64,000 nt of DNA from Maribacter arenosus (GTDB lineage Bacteria; Bacteroidota; Bacteroidia; Flavobacteriales; Flavobacteriaceae). The stretch is from assembly GCF_014610845.1 (NCBI RefSeq), contig NZ_JABTCG010000005.1, forward strand, positions 186,001-250,000, read 5' to 3'. Shown one piece after another: positions 51,109 through 61,030 of this stretch. How positions within the stretch are numbered: position 1 is the first letter of the stretch; the number at the start of each line of letters is the position of its first letter. Position numbers and translations under genes: made by a program. Below the pieces are notes generated by a model. The model searched no databases and had not been told where the DNA came from. It saw only the letters and a program-made list of their open reading frames with translations.

Positions 51109-53554
51109 GGGTTATACTGGAATGTATCTTTCAGCGGCATACTTCTTACTTGTCGTGACCATGGAATATCACCCACTGCTTCAACATTTGTTTGGTCCTC
51201 AGCATTTTTTTGATTCGATCTATAATTTTCTTAGAACCTCAAATATACCGGCAACAGGGATCATGTCTAGGTGTATTTTAATAGGACTGCTAATGGGAGG
51301 TATCATGATTTACAGACCAAAGAGAGATAATAAAATACCCAAAACACCAACTTTTATAGGTTTTATAATGGCCAATGGATTACTGTTTTTATCAACTTGG
51401 CAAATAAATGTAACCATAAACACCCAAATGCTTGGACTCTTACTATTTGCCTTGGGATATTTAGGAACCATGACCTATGGCATGCGTTTGTTTCAGCTTA
51501 TGGCTTTTGACAATTTGGCGAAAAATGATCCTTTTAATGAGCGTAATGAGACCTTTTTGCAGAATGAGGATTACATCAACACTCCTCATTCAGTAAATAT
51601 CCCTTATAGTTATTTCCATAAAAATAGAAAGCGAAAAGGCTGGATAAACTATGTCAATTTATTTCGTGCCCTATTGGTAATTGGAACTCCAGGCAGTGGC
51701 AAGTCCTTTTCCGTTATCGAGGAAATAATGGGGCAATTGATTCGTAAGGGATTTGCGATGGTTATTTATGATTTCAAATTCAACTCCCTGACTAAAAAAG
51801 CGTATGGTTATTTAATGGAATCCAAAATAAAAGGCACTAGTTCATGGGGCAATTATCCTGAAATGTTCTTTATCTGTTTTGACGATCTTCGAATGACGCA
51901 CCGTTGTAATCCCATGCATCAGAATCTAATAACCAACCAATCGGATGCCATTGACATCGCTGAAACCCTATTAAAGAACTTGAATCCAGAATGGATTCAA
52001 AAACAGGACTATTTCTCTAGAAGTGCCATTAGTTTTACTGGGGCATGCATTTGGTATTTGAAGAAAAAAGCAGATGAACTGGAAATGGATATATGTACTC
52101 CTGGACATCTCTCGATACTTTCTACGGTTAAAGTGGAATTGCTTATGAAAATTATGATGCAAGACAAAGAAGTGCGTCAAATTTTGGTGCCTTTTAAGGA
52201 TGCCTTGGAAAAGAAAGCTATGGAACAACTATCCGGTCAAACAAGTACTGTTCAAATCAGTTTATCAAAATTGGCGACTAAAGAGATTTTTTATGTCATG
52301 TCGGGCAATGATTTTACTTTGGAGATTAACGATCCGGACCAGCCAAAGATACTATCATTACAAAACAATCCTGAACGGAAACAAGTCTACTCCGCGGCAT
52401 TGGGCATGTACATGAACGGACTCATGAAAAAAGTCAACAAACCGCAAAAACGGCCCATGGCTTTAATTTTAGATGAGCTGCCTACATTATTCATCATGCT
52501 TTTACGAACAATTATCGATACCGGTCGGGAAAACAAAATAGCCGCCATTTTGGGCATCCAAAGCTTCACCCAGTTAGTTTTGGATTACGGCAAAGATATG
52601 GCGGAAGTGATTTACGATAACTGCGCTAATATAATCTGTGGAGCTGCCAAGGGGGAGACGGCAAGAAGGTTGAATGAGCTATTCGGTAAAATACACCAAG
52701 AGCAAATAAGTAAAAACACAAGTTCCAATGATGTCGGCACCAATATAAGTACACAAATGATGGATTTATTACCTCGAAGTAAAATTGCGACGATGTCCAC
52801 TGGATATTTTGCAGGCATTGTTGCGGATACATTTGAGCATCAAATCAAGGAGAAGAAGTGCTTTGGACAATTAGAACCAGATATTAGTGCGAAAAAGTCA
52901 GCTATGGGCTATGAACTTCCCTTAATCAGGGATTTCATACCCGAAGACTTTCAACTGCAACATGCTAAGTTTCTCAAGGAGATGAACAATACATTTGATG
53001 TCTTATTTTTTGAATCGCTGTTCAAAAAAACGAATGGGCAAGTTTCATTGACCAACACCTTGTTCTTTACTTGTGTAGATGAACATGATTGCAATCTCGC
53101 TCAAACGATTCAGATGAAAGGATTGGCTAAACGGTTCAACCTAGTGAAACATCAGTATAAACTAATAAAAGCAATATCCAGTGGAGACCCAAAAAAAGCA
53201 ATAAGAAAATTATTCTCAAATATCATTGGGGAGCATCTTATTGAATGCGAAATAGAGAAGGTATCCAACCAGAACTTTGAAAATATCATGAGGGAGGTTG
53301 ACAACTTAGTAAAAAATGAATATTCATCGCTAACCGGTGAATCTTTGAAAAATGCAATATTTGATGAAGAAAAAATAAATAGTGAAATGGCTAATGCAAT
53401 GAGTAATTCTGATAAAGCTGCCAAATCTTTCATGCAGGACTTCCAAACCAACTTGTCCATGGATGATTTAGAAACTTTGATTACATTGCAGGAAGAATAT
53501 GATACGGAAATGGAAGAGCCTTTTTCTTCTTTTCCTATTGAAAGTTATGAATGA
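51092..53554 (+). CDS. Type IV coupling protein (VirD4/TraG-like ATPase)
   Basis: An 820-residue inner-membrane ATPase that links the relaxase-DNA complex to the secretion channel. N-terminal helices (up to about residue 145) precede Walker A VIGTPGSGKSFS (about 195-205), then YDFKFNSLTKKAYGYL and Walker B ALILDELPTLFI (about 455), followed by AAILGIQSFTQLVLDYG and DNCANIICGAAKGETARRL, all typical of Bacteroidota T4CPs. ATG 51092 is preferred over GTG 51083. It overlaps the XRE-like gene by 4 bp (ATGA). Confidence 0.92.
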   Translation: MEERNKGYTGMYLSAAYFLLVVTMEYHPLLQHLFGPQHFFDSIYNFLRTSNIPATGIMSRCILIGLLMGGIMIYRPKRDNKIPKTPTFIGFIMANGLLFLSTWQINVTINTQMLGLLLFALGYLGTMTYGMRLFQLMAFDNLAKNDPFNERNETFLQNEDYINTPHSVNIPYSYFHKNRKRKGWINYVNLFRALLVIGTPGSGKSFSVIEEIMGQLIRKGFAMVIYDFKFNSLTKKAYGYLMESKIKGTSSWGNYPEMFFICFDDLRMTHRCNPMHQNLITNQSDAIDIAETLLKNLNPEWIQKQDYFSRSAISFTGACIWYLKKKADELEMDICTPGHLSILSTVKVELLMKIMMQDKEVRQILVPFKDALEKKAMEQLSGQTSTVQISLSKLATKEIFYVMSGNDFTLEINDPDQPKILSLQNNPERKQVYSAALGMYMNGLMKKVNKPQKRPMALILDELPTLFIMLLRTIIDTGRENKIAAILGIQSFTQLVLDYGKDMAEVIYDNCANIICGAAKGETARRLNELFGKIHQEQISKNTSSNDVGTNISTQMMDLLPRSKIATMSTGYFAGIVADTFEHQIKEKKCFGQLEPDISAKKSAMGYELPLIRDFIPEDFQLQHAKFLKEMNNTFDVLFFESLFKKTNGQVSLTNTLFFTCVDEHDCNLAQTIQMKGLAKRFNLVKHQYKLIKAISSGDPKKAIRKLFSNIIGEHLIECEIEKVSNQNFENIMREVDNLVKNEYSSLTGESLKNAIFDEEKINSEMANAMSNSDKAAKSFMQDFQTNLSMDDLETLITLQEEYDTEMEEPFSSFPIESYE

Positions 53555-53952
53555 TGGATATTGAAGGAATTATAAAACTTGACTCAAAGGATTTTGGTTA
53601 TATCGGAGAACGTTTAAAAGAGATACGACTTGAATTGATTGAAATAGACGATATTTCAGATAAACGTTTCAGCGATTTTTCGTTAACGAAATTGAGTGAA
53701 AAACTCCAAATAGACCGTAATACTTTGGTTAATATTGAACGCGGAATGTCTACGGTGAATTCCATCAAAATTATCCTCTATTACTATACTTTAGGGTATA
53801 ATCCTATCTGGATTTTACTTCCGGATAACAACTTTGTACCGAAACGCAGTTTGATTGAAAATATGGCCTATAAGGAAGATTTACAAAAGAAATTCCTTGA
53901 AATGGAATCTAAAACGCTAGAGGCTATGAAAGAATTCAAATCTTCTCTGTAA
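53551..53952 (+). CDS. XRE-like helix-turn-helix regulator, 133 aa
   Basis: The centre is a helix-turn-helix of the XRE kind (FSDFSLTKLSEKLQIDRNTL then NIERGMSTVNSIKIIL), followed by a C-terminal coiled coil (KEDLQKKFLEMESKTLEAMK). It overlaps the coupling protein stop by 4 bp and precedes the repeat-rich gap before parA. It may regulate transfer genes by binding that gap. Confidence 0.8.
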   Translation: MMDIEGIIKLDSKDFGYIGERLKEIRLELIEIDDISDKRFSDFSLTKLSEKLQIDRNTLVNIERGMSTVNSIKIILYYYTLGYNPIWILLPDNNFVPKRSLIENMAYKEDLQKKFLEMESKTLEAMKEFKSSL

Positions 53953-54043
53953 TACATCAGCATTTTTCGTACTAAAAATAACATTCGCTTACTATTTCTT
54001 CAGCATTTTTTCAACTAGTTCAGAGCTATATAGATAGCTATAG

Positions 54044-54230
54044 AGCAATATTCATTTGAAGTACTAAATCAATAGATTTAGCATTATTTATATAATGCAT
54101 TATCGATACCAATAGTTGAATTAAGCAATAGCGCTAGCAATAGTTAAATAGTGCATTAATGTTAGCAATACAGCTATAAACATATAATCAAACATATATA
54201 GCATCATATGACGATATGGTCATATGATGC
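54044..54230. promoter_or_regulatory. Iteron-like repeats and a 12-bp inverted repeat upstream of parA
   Basis: AGCAATA occurs at 54044-54050, 54124-54130, 54136-54142 and 54164-54170, in a very AT-rich gap. GCATCATATGAC (54201-54212) pairs perfectly with GTCATATGATGC (54219-54230) and ends 14 bp before the parA ATG. It could be an operator for the XRE-like or ParA protein, a centromere-like site, or a replication origin of the circular ICE. The gap 53953-54244 has no gene. Confidence 0.55.
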
Positions 54231-54244
54231 CTAAACTTAATAAA

Positions 54245-54928
54245 ATGAAAACAACAATTATATCCTGTGCAAGTGAAAAAGGAGGTAGTGGCAAAACGAC
54301 CATTAATATTATACTAGCCACTAATCTATTCTTTAACCATGCCAAAAAAGTGGTTCTTATAGATTTGGACAATCCTCAATATTCCGTATACAAAAAGAGG
54401 CAAAGAGATTTAAAGGAACTTTCGGAGACGGAACAGCTTACAGTTGAATTATATCCGATCAAAAAATCAAACGTCCAAGAATTAGATTCCCTTATCAAAA
54501 CGTATTATGGTAAGGTTGACTTCATTATTTTGGACTTTCCTGGTAATCTTAATGAGGAGATGGTAAAAGGGCTTCTTTATGTAGAACATATATTTATCCC
54601 TTTCTTTTTGGATGAACTAGAAATCAATAGCACCGTAATCTTTTATAAAACTTTAAAAAATAATTTTTTAGAAAACGATAATCGGATATTACGTGGAATC
54701 AACTTGTTTTTCAATCGTTACGAAAAAATTAAAGTAAACAAGTTTGCTGCAATAAGACGAGGTTTTGAAAAATCAGGCATGCCGCTTATGAAATCAGTGG
54801 TGATGGACAGGACTATTTATAGAGAGAAGTATCGCAATACCCTACTACCTATACCAGAATCCCGTGAAAACGGTGAAATGGAACTGAATGAATTTATTAA
54901 CGAAGTAATCACTATTTTAAATCAATAA
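54245..54928 (+). CDS. ParA-family ATPase (TraA-like)
   Basis: A 227-residue ParA/MinD-type ATPase beginning MKTTIISCASEKGGSGKTTI, with the deviant Walker A KGGSGKTT, Walker A' VVLIDLDNPQYS and Walker B VDFIILDFPGN. ATG 54245 is chosen over 54224, because the latter lies inside the inverted repeat. ICE ParA proteins help maintain the element or position the transfer machinery. It is followed 2 bp later by a ParB-like partner candidate. Confidence 0.9.
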   Translation: MKTTIISCASEKGGSGKTTINIILATNLFFNHAKKVVLIDLDNPQYSVYKKRQRDLKELSETEQLTVELYPIKKSNVQELDSLIKTYYGKVDFIILDFPGNLNEEMVKGLLYVEHIFIPFFLDELEINSTVIFYKTLKNNFLENDNRILRGINLFFNRYEKIKVNKFAAIRRGFEKSGMPLMKSVVMDRTIYREKYRNTLLPIPESRENGEMELNEFINEVITILNQ

Positions 54929-54930
54929 CA

Positions 54931-55377
54931 ATGGCTAAAAAAGTAAATGTAAGCAGCTTGCTGAATTCGGCAATGAACGATGAAATTAATTTGGCAGAAA
55001 CCGTAAAGGGCTTAAAAGCGCAACGAAATGAAAAAACCGTTCCCATTTTAAATCGAGCTCATAGTGAAAGGAACAGATATTCTGGCGAAATGCCAGATTA
55101 TTCCGAACTTAACTATCAAAATACAGAAGTGACTAAAGAACATCCTAAGATTATTGAGCTGGAAAGCCTTTTGGGCCAAGAAAACTTTTCAGATAGAAAA
55201 GAACAATTTATCTTTAGGTTAAGTCAGCAGTGTTTTGATGACTATGAGGAATTAACAAGGACCGTTAATTACAAACTCAATAAAAAACTGTCAAGAAATG
55301 ATATTATGCGGAAAGTACTTGAAGATTACCATACAAACAAATTGGAAGATTTATTAAAAGTGTTACATACCCTTTGA
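54931..55377 (+). CDS. DUF3408-like / ribbon-helix-helix partner of ParA, 148 aa
   Basis: A charged N-terminal half without clear structure is followed by a C-terminal helical region (RKEQFIFRLSQQCFDDYEEL, KLNKKLSRNDIMRKVLEDYH), a pattern resembling the ribbon-helix-helix domain of small ParB-like and ICE TraB/DUF3408 proteins. The 2-bp spacing from parA supports a partner role. It overlaps the next gene by 4 bp (TTGA). Confidence 0.65.
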   Translation: MAKKVNVSSLLNSAMNDEINLAETVKGLKAQRNEKTVPILNRAHSERNRYSGEMPDYSELNYQNTEVTKEHPKIIELESLLGQENFSDRKEQFIFRLSQQCFDDYEELTRTVNYKLNKKLSRNDIMRKVLEDYHTNKLEDLLKVLHTL

Positions 55378-55727
55378 ATTTGAATTGGGAACATATTGTT
55401 TGGTTGACCATTGGTGCACTCAGCATTCTTTGGTATATCATCGTGTTTGTTATTTTGAAAAAAAACAAATCGAAAAAAAATCCCGATTCTCTTTCAGATG
55501 TGCAAAATTCTAATATATTTGTAAATAATTCATCTTTTGAAGATTTAGACATGGACCATTTACTCAACCATGTTGATAAAAATGTAAGCAGTTCGGAACT
55601 GTTAGACATTTTTGGAACGTCCGAAAAAGATACCGAATCCTTAATTCCTAAAAAAAATGAAAAACTCAAGGTTATCAGAAATGTCGACCTTCCTGAGAAA
55701 GAGGAAGGTCAGCCACCACCAGATTAA
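55374..55727 (+). CDS. Single-pass membrane ICE protein, 117 aa (TTG start)
   Basis: It starts at TTG 55374, which overlaps the preceding TGA. One helix (IVWLTIGALSILWYIIVFVI) precedes a Lys stretch and an acidic cytoplasmic tail ending EKEEGQPPPD. The position between the ParB-like gene and traE fits TraC/TraD-like small membrane proteins of these ICEs, but no motif confirms it. Confidence 0.6.
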   Translation: MNLNWEHIVWLTIGALSILWYIIVFVILKKNKSKKNPDSLSDVQNSNIFVNNSSFEDLDMDHLLNHVDKNVSSSELLDIFGTSEKDTESLIPKKNEKLKVIRNVDLPEKEEGQPPPD

Positions 55728-56016
55728 GTATCTCCTTTTTGGTGGTATCCTATTATCACTCCCATTTGAAACCCATGCTCAAATTAATGAGTTGGTAAAC
55801 CAAGTAAATGCCGCCGAGCAAGGTGCATCACAAATAGGAAATAGTATTTTTCGAATAATAAAAATTGCTGCGGCCGTTTTAATCGCTATTGCTGCGGTTA
55901 CCTTTTTGATTGTTCGGGAACAAAGTCAAGACCTGACTAAAAAAGTCGGAAATATCATAGTTGGCTTGGTAATTTTCTATGGACTATTGGAAATAGGCGA
56001 GAACCTATCTAGGTAG
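55681..56016 (+). CDS. traE: TraE-type conjugation membrane protein (DUF4134)
   Basis: A small protein with a signal-like segment (YLLFGGILLSLPFETHAQ), VNAAEQGASQIGNSIFRIIK, and two helices (IAAAVLIAIAAVTFLI, VGNIIVGLVIFYGLLEIG), as in DUF4134/TraE, the VirB2-like component of Bacteroidota type IV secretion. An ATG at 55657 is another start; 55681 reduces the overlap with the preceding gene. It is followed by traF at 2 bp. Confidence 0.82.
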   Translation: MSTFLRKRKVSHHQIKYLLFGGILLSLPFETHAQINELVNQVNAAEQGASQIGNSIFRIIKIAAAVLIAIAAVTFLIVREQSQDLTKKVGNIIVGLVIFYGLLEIGENLSR

Positions 56017-56018
56017 TC

Positions 56019-56339
56019 ATGGAAGATAAATATTATCCTATTCCAAAGGCCTTACAGAAGGACGTTACCTTCTTTGGCCTAAAGGCTAAATATGTGGACC
56101 AAGCATTTAAAGGCATATTCCTTTCTCTTGTACTTGGAATGATCTTGGGTGCGTTTACCACAACCTTAATTGGATTTGTAGTATCCTTATTAGCTGCATG
56201 TGGCTATTTTCTTCTAATGCTTTATTATTCATTTTCGTTTGGTGAAAGTGGATATCTAAAGGCAAGGGCTGACAAGGCCAGACCTACTTTTATCAAAGGA
56301 ACCGTAAACAAAAAAATGTTATTGAAATGGATACGTTAA
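56019..56339 (+). CDS. traF: TraF-type conjugation protein (DUF4133, VirB3-like)
   Basis: A 106-residue protein with two adjacent helices (GIFLSLVLGMILGAFTTTLI, VSLLAACGYFLLMLYYSF) after YPIPKALQKDVTFFGLKAKY, the DUF4133 pattern. It corresponds to VirB3 and often interacts with the VirB4-like ATPase encoded next. It overlaps traG by 13 bp. Confidence 0.88.
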   Translation: MEDKYYPIPKALQKDVTFFGLKAKYVDQAFKGIFLSLVLGMILGAFTTTLIGFVVSLLAACGYFLLMLYYSFSFGESGYLKARADKARPTFIKGTVNKKMLLKWIR

Positions 56340-58876
56340 GCCTAAAAGATGCATTTCCAATTTATGGGTATGAATCACCTATCCTAGTATCGAAGGAAAA
56401 AGGGTGTCTTTGTATTCCACTAGAATTAAAGCTCCCAGAAATATTCTCTTTGGATAAGAACGAGTATGCCAAATTCAATCACCTATTCTCCAATATTATA
56501 AGCACTTTGGAAGAAAACACTTTGGTGCATAAACAAGACTTGTTCTTTACCGACCGGTATAAACTTGACAAAACGAGAATTGACAGGGATTTTTTTGAAT
56601 CCGAGGATGAGTTACATTTTACACACAGACCCTTTTTGAACCATCGTTGTTTTCTCGGGCTCCATCTGGTACCTAAGAATTATTTCAAAAGCAATCCGCT
56701 GGGTGCTAATGGTTATTTAAAAAAAGTTAAAAATGGTTTGTTCGATGGCATAATACCTAAAGAATATTCGGATAAGACCGTCTTGGAGGCTTTTAGATTA
56801 AAGGCTATGGCCATCAATCAACTCATTAATGAAAGTGAACTCTTAAGTTCAACAATAGTCAGTTTTGAGCACTTATTTGAAAAAGATGGTTACTATTCGA
56901 ATTATTTGGAAGCAACTTTTGAAGAGGGTTCCGGTGTTGATATTGATTTTGAGAATGCAACGTTATTTAATGGAAAGAAACAAGGTCAGTTCTTTACTTT
57001 GGAAAATCTAGACCAATTTGAAACCGAGGCCATTTTTGACCATAGTTATTATGGCAAATATCATTCTGATGAGCATCCATTTCCTATTGGCAATCTTTTT
57101 TCTTTAGGGTTCAAAATACCTTACGAACACATCATTAACCAATATATATACTTGCCTCCAAAAGAAGCCGGCATCAACAATCTTAAGAAACGGGCAAAAA
57201 GATTAAACAAATACGCAAACAATCGTAAAGGGGATAAGAACAGTATTTATAGAAACCAAATACAGCAGTTTGAGCAAAATTTGATTGAAGATCATCAAGA
57301 ATTGGTTTACTACCATTTAAATGTCTTGGGGTATGCAGATCGTAATAATGACTTCGGAATGATGTGCAATACCATCAAATCAGCTTTCAAAAAGATAGGG
57401 GTTCATGTCAAGGCCAATTCTGTGGACAGAAAAAATTTATTCTTTGCAGGAATTTTGGGTAATGGTATCGGTATAAGTTCAGAATTATATAGCCCAATGT
57501 CCTCCAAAATGGCTGCTTCCCTACTTTATTCAGAGGGTGGATATAAAAATCCAGTTCATGGCTTGCATGGACTTCGAATGATTGATCGTGCAACACATAA
57601 ACCCTTGTTGGTAAGCCTATATAGGGAACCTGAAAAAAATCATTGGATTTTTAATCGGGGTATGTTAATAGCTTCCGGCTCAGGTGGTGGAAAAACCTAT
57701 TTTGCAAATGCCTACTTATATGCTGAGTATCGAGAAGGTGCGGAGGTTATCATATTGGAAAATGGTAATTCCTATGACAAACTAACAGGCTATTTGGATG
57801 GGGTTACCATAGAACACGATGACGATAGGCCCTTTTCGTTCAATCCCTTTGTGCTGGACGAACAGGACTATCATATCAATCAAAACAACCTTCAACTGGG
57901 AGAGCACAAACTGACCCAATTGATTGTATTGCTCCAGCTTATTTTGGGCCATCAGAATAGCGATACGAACACCACATCAAACAGCATTATCCATCAAACC
58001 ATTTTTGAGCGTTTAATCAGTGGTTATTACCAAGAGTCTAAAGATAAAAATCAATCAGATTATGGATTCAATAGTTTTTATAGCTATTGTGTAGATGCGC
58101 TGCCTGCATTACTGGAGAAGCATAGGATTAACTCCCAAACTTTTGATTCCAATACGGCTTTAATGATTTTAGGGAATTATGCTGATGGAGGACCCCGTGA
58201 ATATCTTTTAAACAGCAAAGATGAAAGAATATCAAAGCTAACTGAAGAACGCTGGATTTACTTCAAACTAGGTAACCTAATAGAGAACCAACAGTTATTT
58301 CCCATTATCTCCTTCTTGTTGATGGATGTCTTTAATAAAAAACTTAAAGATCCTAAAAAATTAAATATCAATAAGATTTTGAATGTTGACGAAGCATGGA
58401 ATCTTTTTGACAACGAAATCATGGCACAGTACTTAAACGCACAGTCAAGAATGGCAAGGAAATATGGGGGACAACCCATTTTTATTTCCCAAAAAGTAGA
58501 CGACTTTATTACTTCAAAGCATATAGGAAAAACCCTTGTAGTAAACAGCCACATAAAGGTTTTGCTTGACATGGCCGAGTATTCCAACGCCTTTGATGAC
58601 ATTCAAGAAATTCTAGGCTTGACCGTAAAGCAAAAACAAATGGTTTTGTCTTTAAACAAGGACATTTCTGCAAAAAGAAAATATCGGGAAATTGCCATTT
58701 GCTGGAAAGAAAAGGTAGCTGTTTATGGTCTAGAAACCTCAATTTCTACAAAATGTCTCTTTGAAACTAATCCCAATGAAAAAGCGCTTATTAATTCCCT
58801 CTTGGAAAAAAATAAGAACAATTGGGAAGAAACAGCACTTGACTATAAAGAACTAACTAACAAAAACCAGTCCTAA
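56327..58876 (+). CDS. traG: TraG conjugation ATPase (VirB4-like)
   Basis: An 849-residue cytoplasmic ATPase that powers pilus and channel assembly. The N-terminal DUF3875-like region begins LSLKDAFPIYGYESPILVSK. The C-terminal motor domain has Walker A ASGSGGGKTYFANAYL (about 447-455), VIILENGNSYDKLTGYLDGV, Walker B LNVDEAWNLF and QPIFISQKVDDF. This is the most conserved ICE component and secures the type. Its stop codon overlaps the next start. Confidence 0.95.
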   Translation: MDTLSLKDAFPIYGYESPILVSKEKGCLCIPLELKLPEIFSLDKNEYAKFNHLFSNIISTLEENTLVHKQDLFFTDRYKLDKTRIDRDFFESEDELHFTHRPFLNHRCFLGLHLVPKNYFKSNPLGANGYLKKVKNGLFDGIIPKEYSDKTVLEAFRLKAMAINQLINESELLSSTIVSFEHLFEKDGYYSNYLEATFEEGSGVDIDFENATLFNGKKQGQFFTLENLDQFETEAIFDHSYYGKYHSDEHPFPIGNLFSLGFKIPYEHIINQYIYLPPKEAGINNLKKRAKRLNKYANNRKGDKNSIYRNQIQQFEQNLIEDHQELVYYHLNVLGYADRNNDFGMMCNTIKSAFKKIGVHVKANSVDRKNLFFAGILGNGIGISSELYSPMSSKMAASLLYSEGGYKNPVHGLHGLRMIDRATHKPLLVSLYREPEKNHWIFNRGMLIASGSGGGKTYFANAYLYAEYREGAEVIILENGNSYDKLTGYLDGVTIEHDDDRPFSFNPFVLDEQDYHINQNNLQLGEHKLTQLIVLLQLILGHQNSDTNTTSNSIIHQTIFERLISGYYQESKDKNQSDYGFNSFYSYCVDALPALLEKHRINSQTFDSNTALMILGNYADGGPREYLLNSKDERISKLTEERWIYFKLGNLIENQQLFPIISFLLMDVFNKKLKDPKKLNINKILNVDEAWNLFDNEIMAQYLNAQSRMARKYGGQPIFISQKVDDFITSKHIGKTLVVNSHIKVLLDMAEYSNAFDDIQEILGLTVKQKQMVLSLNKDISAKRKYREIAICWKEKVAVYGLETSISTKCLFETNPNEKALINSLLEKNKNNWEETALDYKELTNKNQS

Positions 58877-59484
58877 TGAAAAAAATTATAATTACACTCA
58901 TACTTAGTCCTTCATTAAGCTTGGCCCAAATTCCTGTTACAGACGCTGCAACAAATGGTCAGCTTGTACTTCTAAACAAAAACATTATGGCATTGCAAGG
59001 GCAGATTTCTTCATTAAATGGAAATATGGCAACTTTGATCAAGTTGATGCAAAAAAACGTAACGGCAACCACAAATTCATCTCAGAGCATATCCCAAGAA
59101 ATTGCCGCAAAGCGAACAGCTGCAAGTTTTGTTCTGGCTGCTCCTGAAATGGCCCAACTAATACACCTAAAGGAAAAAATACTAGAAGCATACCATGGTG
59201 CGAAAAAAAACTTGGATGACTATAGTTTTTTGGATGAAAAAGAACGCAAGGAAGCTGAGAACTATTTAGGTGAAATGATCGCTAGTTTATCAACCCTTCT
59301 CGTACATGCAAAAACTATGGCTTCAACTCCCGATTTGGTAGATCCTTCGGCACGCCTATCCCAAATTCAAACTATTGTACAAAAAATGGAAGGTGTTTTG
59401 AACGGAGTAATCGAACTCAACAAGAAGTTAGCTCAAAGAAATGAACATCGTAAAGCCATTCAAACGGTAATCACCATAAATTAA
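58876..59484 (+). CDS. traI: TraI-type periplasmic conjugation protein (VirB5-like, DUF4141)
   Basis: Signal peptide MKKIIITLILSPSLSLAQ, then two long helical regions (LVLLNKNIMALQGQISSLNG, ARLSQIQTIVQKMEGVLNGV) as in the VirB5-like TraI of Bacteroidota. Overlap by one base with traG. Confidence 0.75.
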   Translation: MKKIIITLILSPSLSLAQIPVTDAATNGQLVLLNKNIMALQGQISSLNGNMATLIKLMQKNVTATTNSSQSISQEIAAKRTAASFVLAAPEMAQLIHLKEKILEAYHGAKKNLDDYSFLDEKERKEAENYLGEMIASLSTLLVHAKTMASTPDLVDPSARLSQIQTIVQKMEGVLNGVIELNKKLAQRNEHRKAIQTVITIN

Positions 59485-59493
59485 TTAGTTATT

Positions 59494-60399
59494 ATGCAAG
59501 AGAGTTCTGGTTTTCGATTCTTGGTCAATACGCTTTTTGATGAATACCTTCAGGAGGCTTTTGATTCATTGGGTCCAACTTTATCGGTCGGTTTCCACTT
59601 TGCAAAAATAGGTATTGGCATATTTGCAATCCAGCACTTTGCCGGTCAAGACAGGGGTGATGTATGGAAAGCCCTAAAGTGGTTTCCGCTGTTGTTTATA
59701 CTTTTCAATTACAAAGTTTTTGCTTTTGCCATTTTTGAGTTTTATGACAACTTAGGAAAATCCTTTGTTACCACTGAAAAGAATTGGGACACGATTAATG
59801 CGAATGTGGCCAAAGCACAAATAGAGTCCTTTGCACAATCCACAGCTGAATGGAATTTATTGAGTATTGATTTGAATGCCCTTCAATCTCTCGCAATGGC
59901 GGGACTTTCGGGCAGTATTACCTCAATTGCCCATGTAGTATCGTCTATAATTTTTGTGGGTATCAAGTCGCTCTCCATCATCTATTTGTTCATTCTTATC
60001 ATTTTTGGCCCTATAAATATTGGCCTTTCCTTCATCCCTGCTCTTTCAGGTCTTTTTAAAGCATGGCTGCAAAAATTTATGAGCGTTTGTCTTTGGGTTC
60101 CAATGTTGTACGTGGTAGACGCATTTATGGTTGAATTAGTTGATTTATTAACTACTCACTTGCTTCAAAACAATGCTAAAGATATTGGTATAGTGCTAAC
60201 CGCTTCCCTTTTAATATTAATGACCTCGTTTTTTTACATAAAGGCCCCTACCCTAGCCAATTTTGTCGTGCAAGGGTTGAATATTTCTGGCGGTAATATG
60301 GTCTCGAAACCTAAACACTACGGAAAAAAGGCAATTAATACCGTAATCGATGCCAAAACTGGAGGTGCATCAAAGGGCATAAGAACCTTAACACAGTAA
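59494..60399 (+). CDS. traJ: TraJ conjugation membrane protein (VirB6-like)
   Basis: A 301-residue polytopic protein with about five helices (FPLLFILFNYKVFAFAIFEF, VVSSIIFVGIKSLSIIYLFI, FGPINIGLSFIPALSGLF, VCLWVPMLYVVDAFMVEL, IGIVLTASLLILMTSFFYIK). The PINIGLSFIPALSGLFKAWL block matches the TraJ/VirB6 core. It forms part of the inner-membrane channel. Confidence 0.9.
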   Translation: MQESSGFRFLVNTLFDEYLQEAFDSLGPTLSVGFHFAKIGIGIFAIQHFAGQDRGDVWKALKWFPLLFILFNYKVFAFAIFEFYDNLGKSFVTTEKNWDTINANVAKAQIESFAQSTAEWNLLSIDLNALQSLAMAGLSGSITSIAHVVSSIIFVGIKSLSIIYLFILIIFGPINIGLSFIPALSGLFKAWLQKFMSVCLWVPMLYVVDAFMVELVDLLTTHLLQNNAKDIGIVLTASLLILMTSFFYIKAPTLANFVVQGLNISGGNMVSKPKHYGKKAINTVIDAKTGGASKGIRTLTQ

Positions 60400-60403
60400 G
60401 AAA

Positions 60404-61027
60404 ATGAAACATGAGTATTACGTTTTTAATGATATCGAACGGAATCAAAAGAGAAATCGCATTTTGGTTTATTTGGCCTTAGGGGTGGTGCTGATAACGG
60501 TAATCGTTTCAATGGTTTTAATACATAATGCACATAAACAGGCTCGATTTAATGCCTATGTCATCCAAGGAGGTCTAAGAACACCTATTGAACCTATAAC
60601 GAACTCTAGAGAGCAACTCACATTGCTCACTGAAGGACATATTCGCCAGTTTCATGAGCTTTTCTTCTCCCTTGAGCCGGACTTAGATCATATAAGAGAT
60701 AACATAGAAAAAAGGGCTCTTTATATGGTCGACAACTCAGGTAAACGGTTATATGTACGATTGGTCGAAAAAAAATATTTTCACGATGTTGTTATGAACG
60801 ACTATCGCTATCTTATTGAACTTGATTCAGTTGTAGTCGATTATTCGAAGTATCCATTTCCCTTTACCTACTACGGAAAACAATCCATAGAAAAAGGGAA
60901 AAATACAACTTATAGAAATTTGTTTACTAAGGGCTTTATAAAGGAAACAGGGGTAACGGCCAATAATTTAAATGGAATGAAAATCATGGACTTTGAGGTA
61001 ATCGATAATTCAGATGTAACAAAGTAA
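60404..61027 (+). CDS. traK: TraK conjugation protein (VirB8-like)
   Basis: A 207-residue bitopic protein: N-terminal YYVFNDIERNQKRNRILVYL into one membrane helix, then a periplasmic NTF2-like domain (REQLTLLTEGHIRQFHELFF, EKRALYMVDNSGKRLYV). This is the TraK signature; it scaffolds the channel. Confidence 0.9.
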   Translation: MKHEYYVFNDIERNQKRNRILVYLALGVVLITVIVSMVLIHNAHKQARFNAYVIQGGLRTPIEPITNSREQLTLLTEGHIRQFHELFFSLEPDLDHIRDNIEKRALYMVDNSGKRLYVRLVEKKYFHDVVMNDYRYLIELDSVVVDYSKYPFPFTYYGKQSIEKGKNTTYRNLFTKGFIKETGVTANNLNGMKIMDFEVIDNSDVTK

Positions 61028-61030
61028 GTA

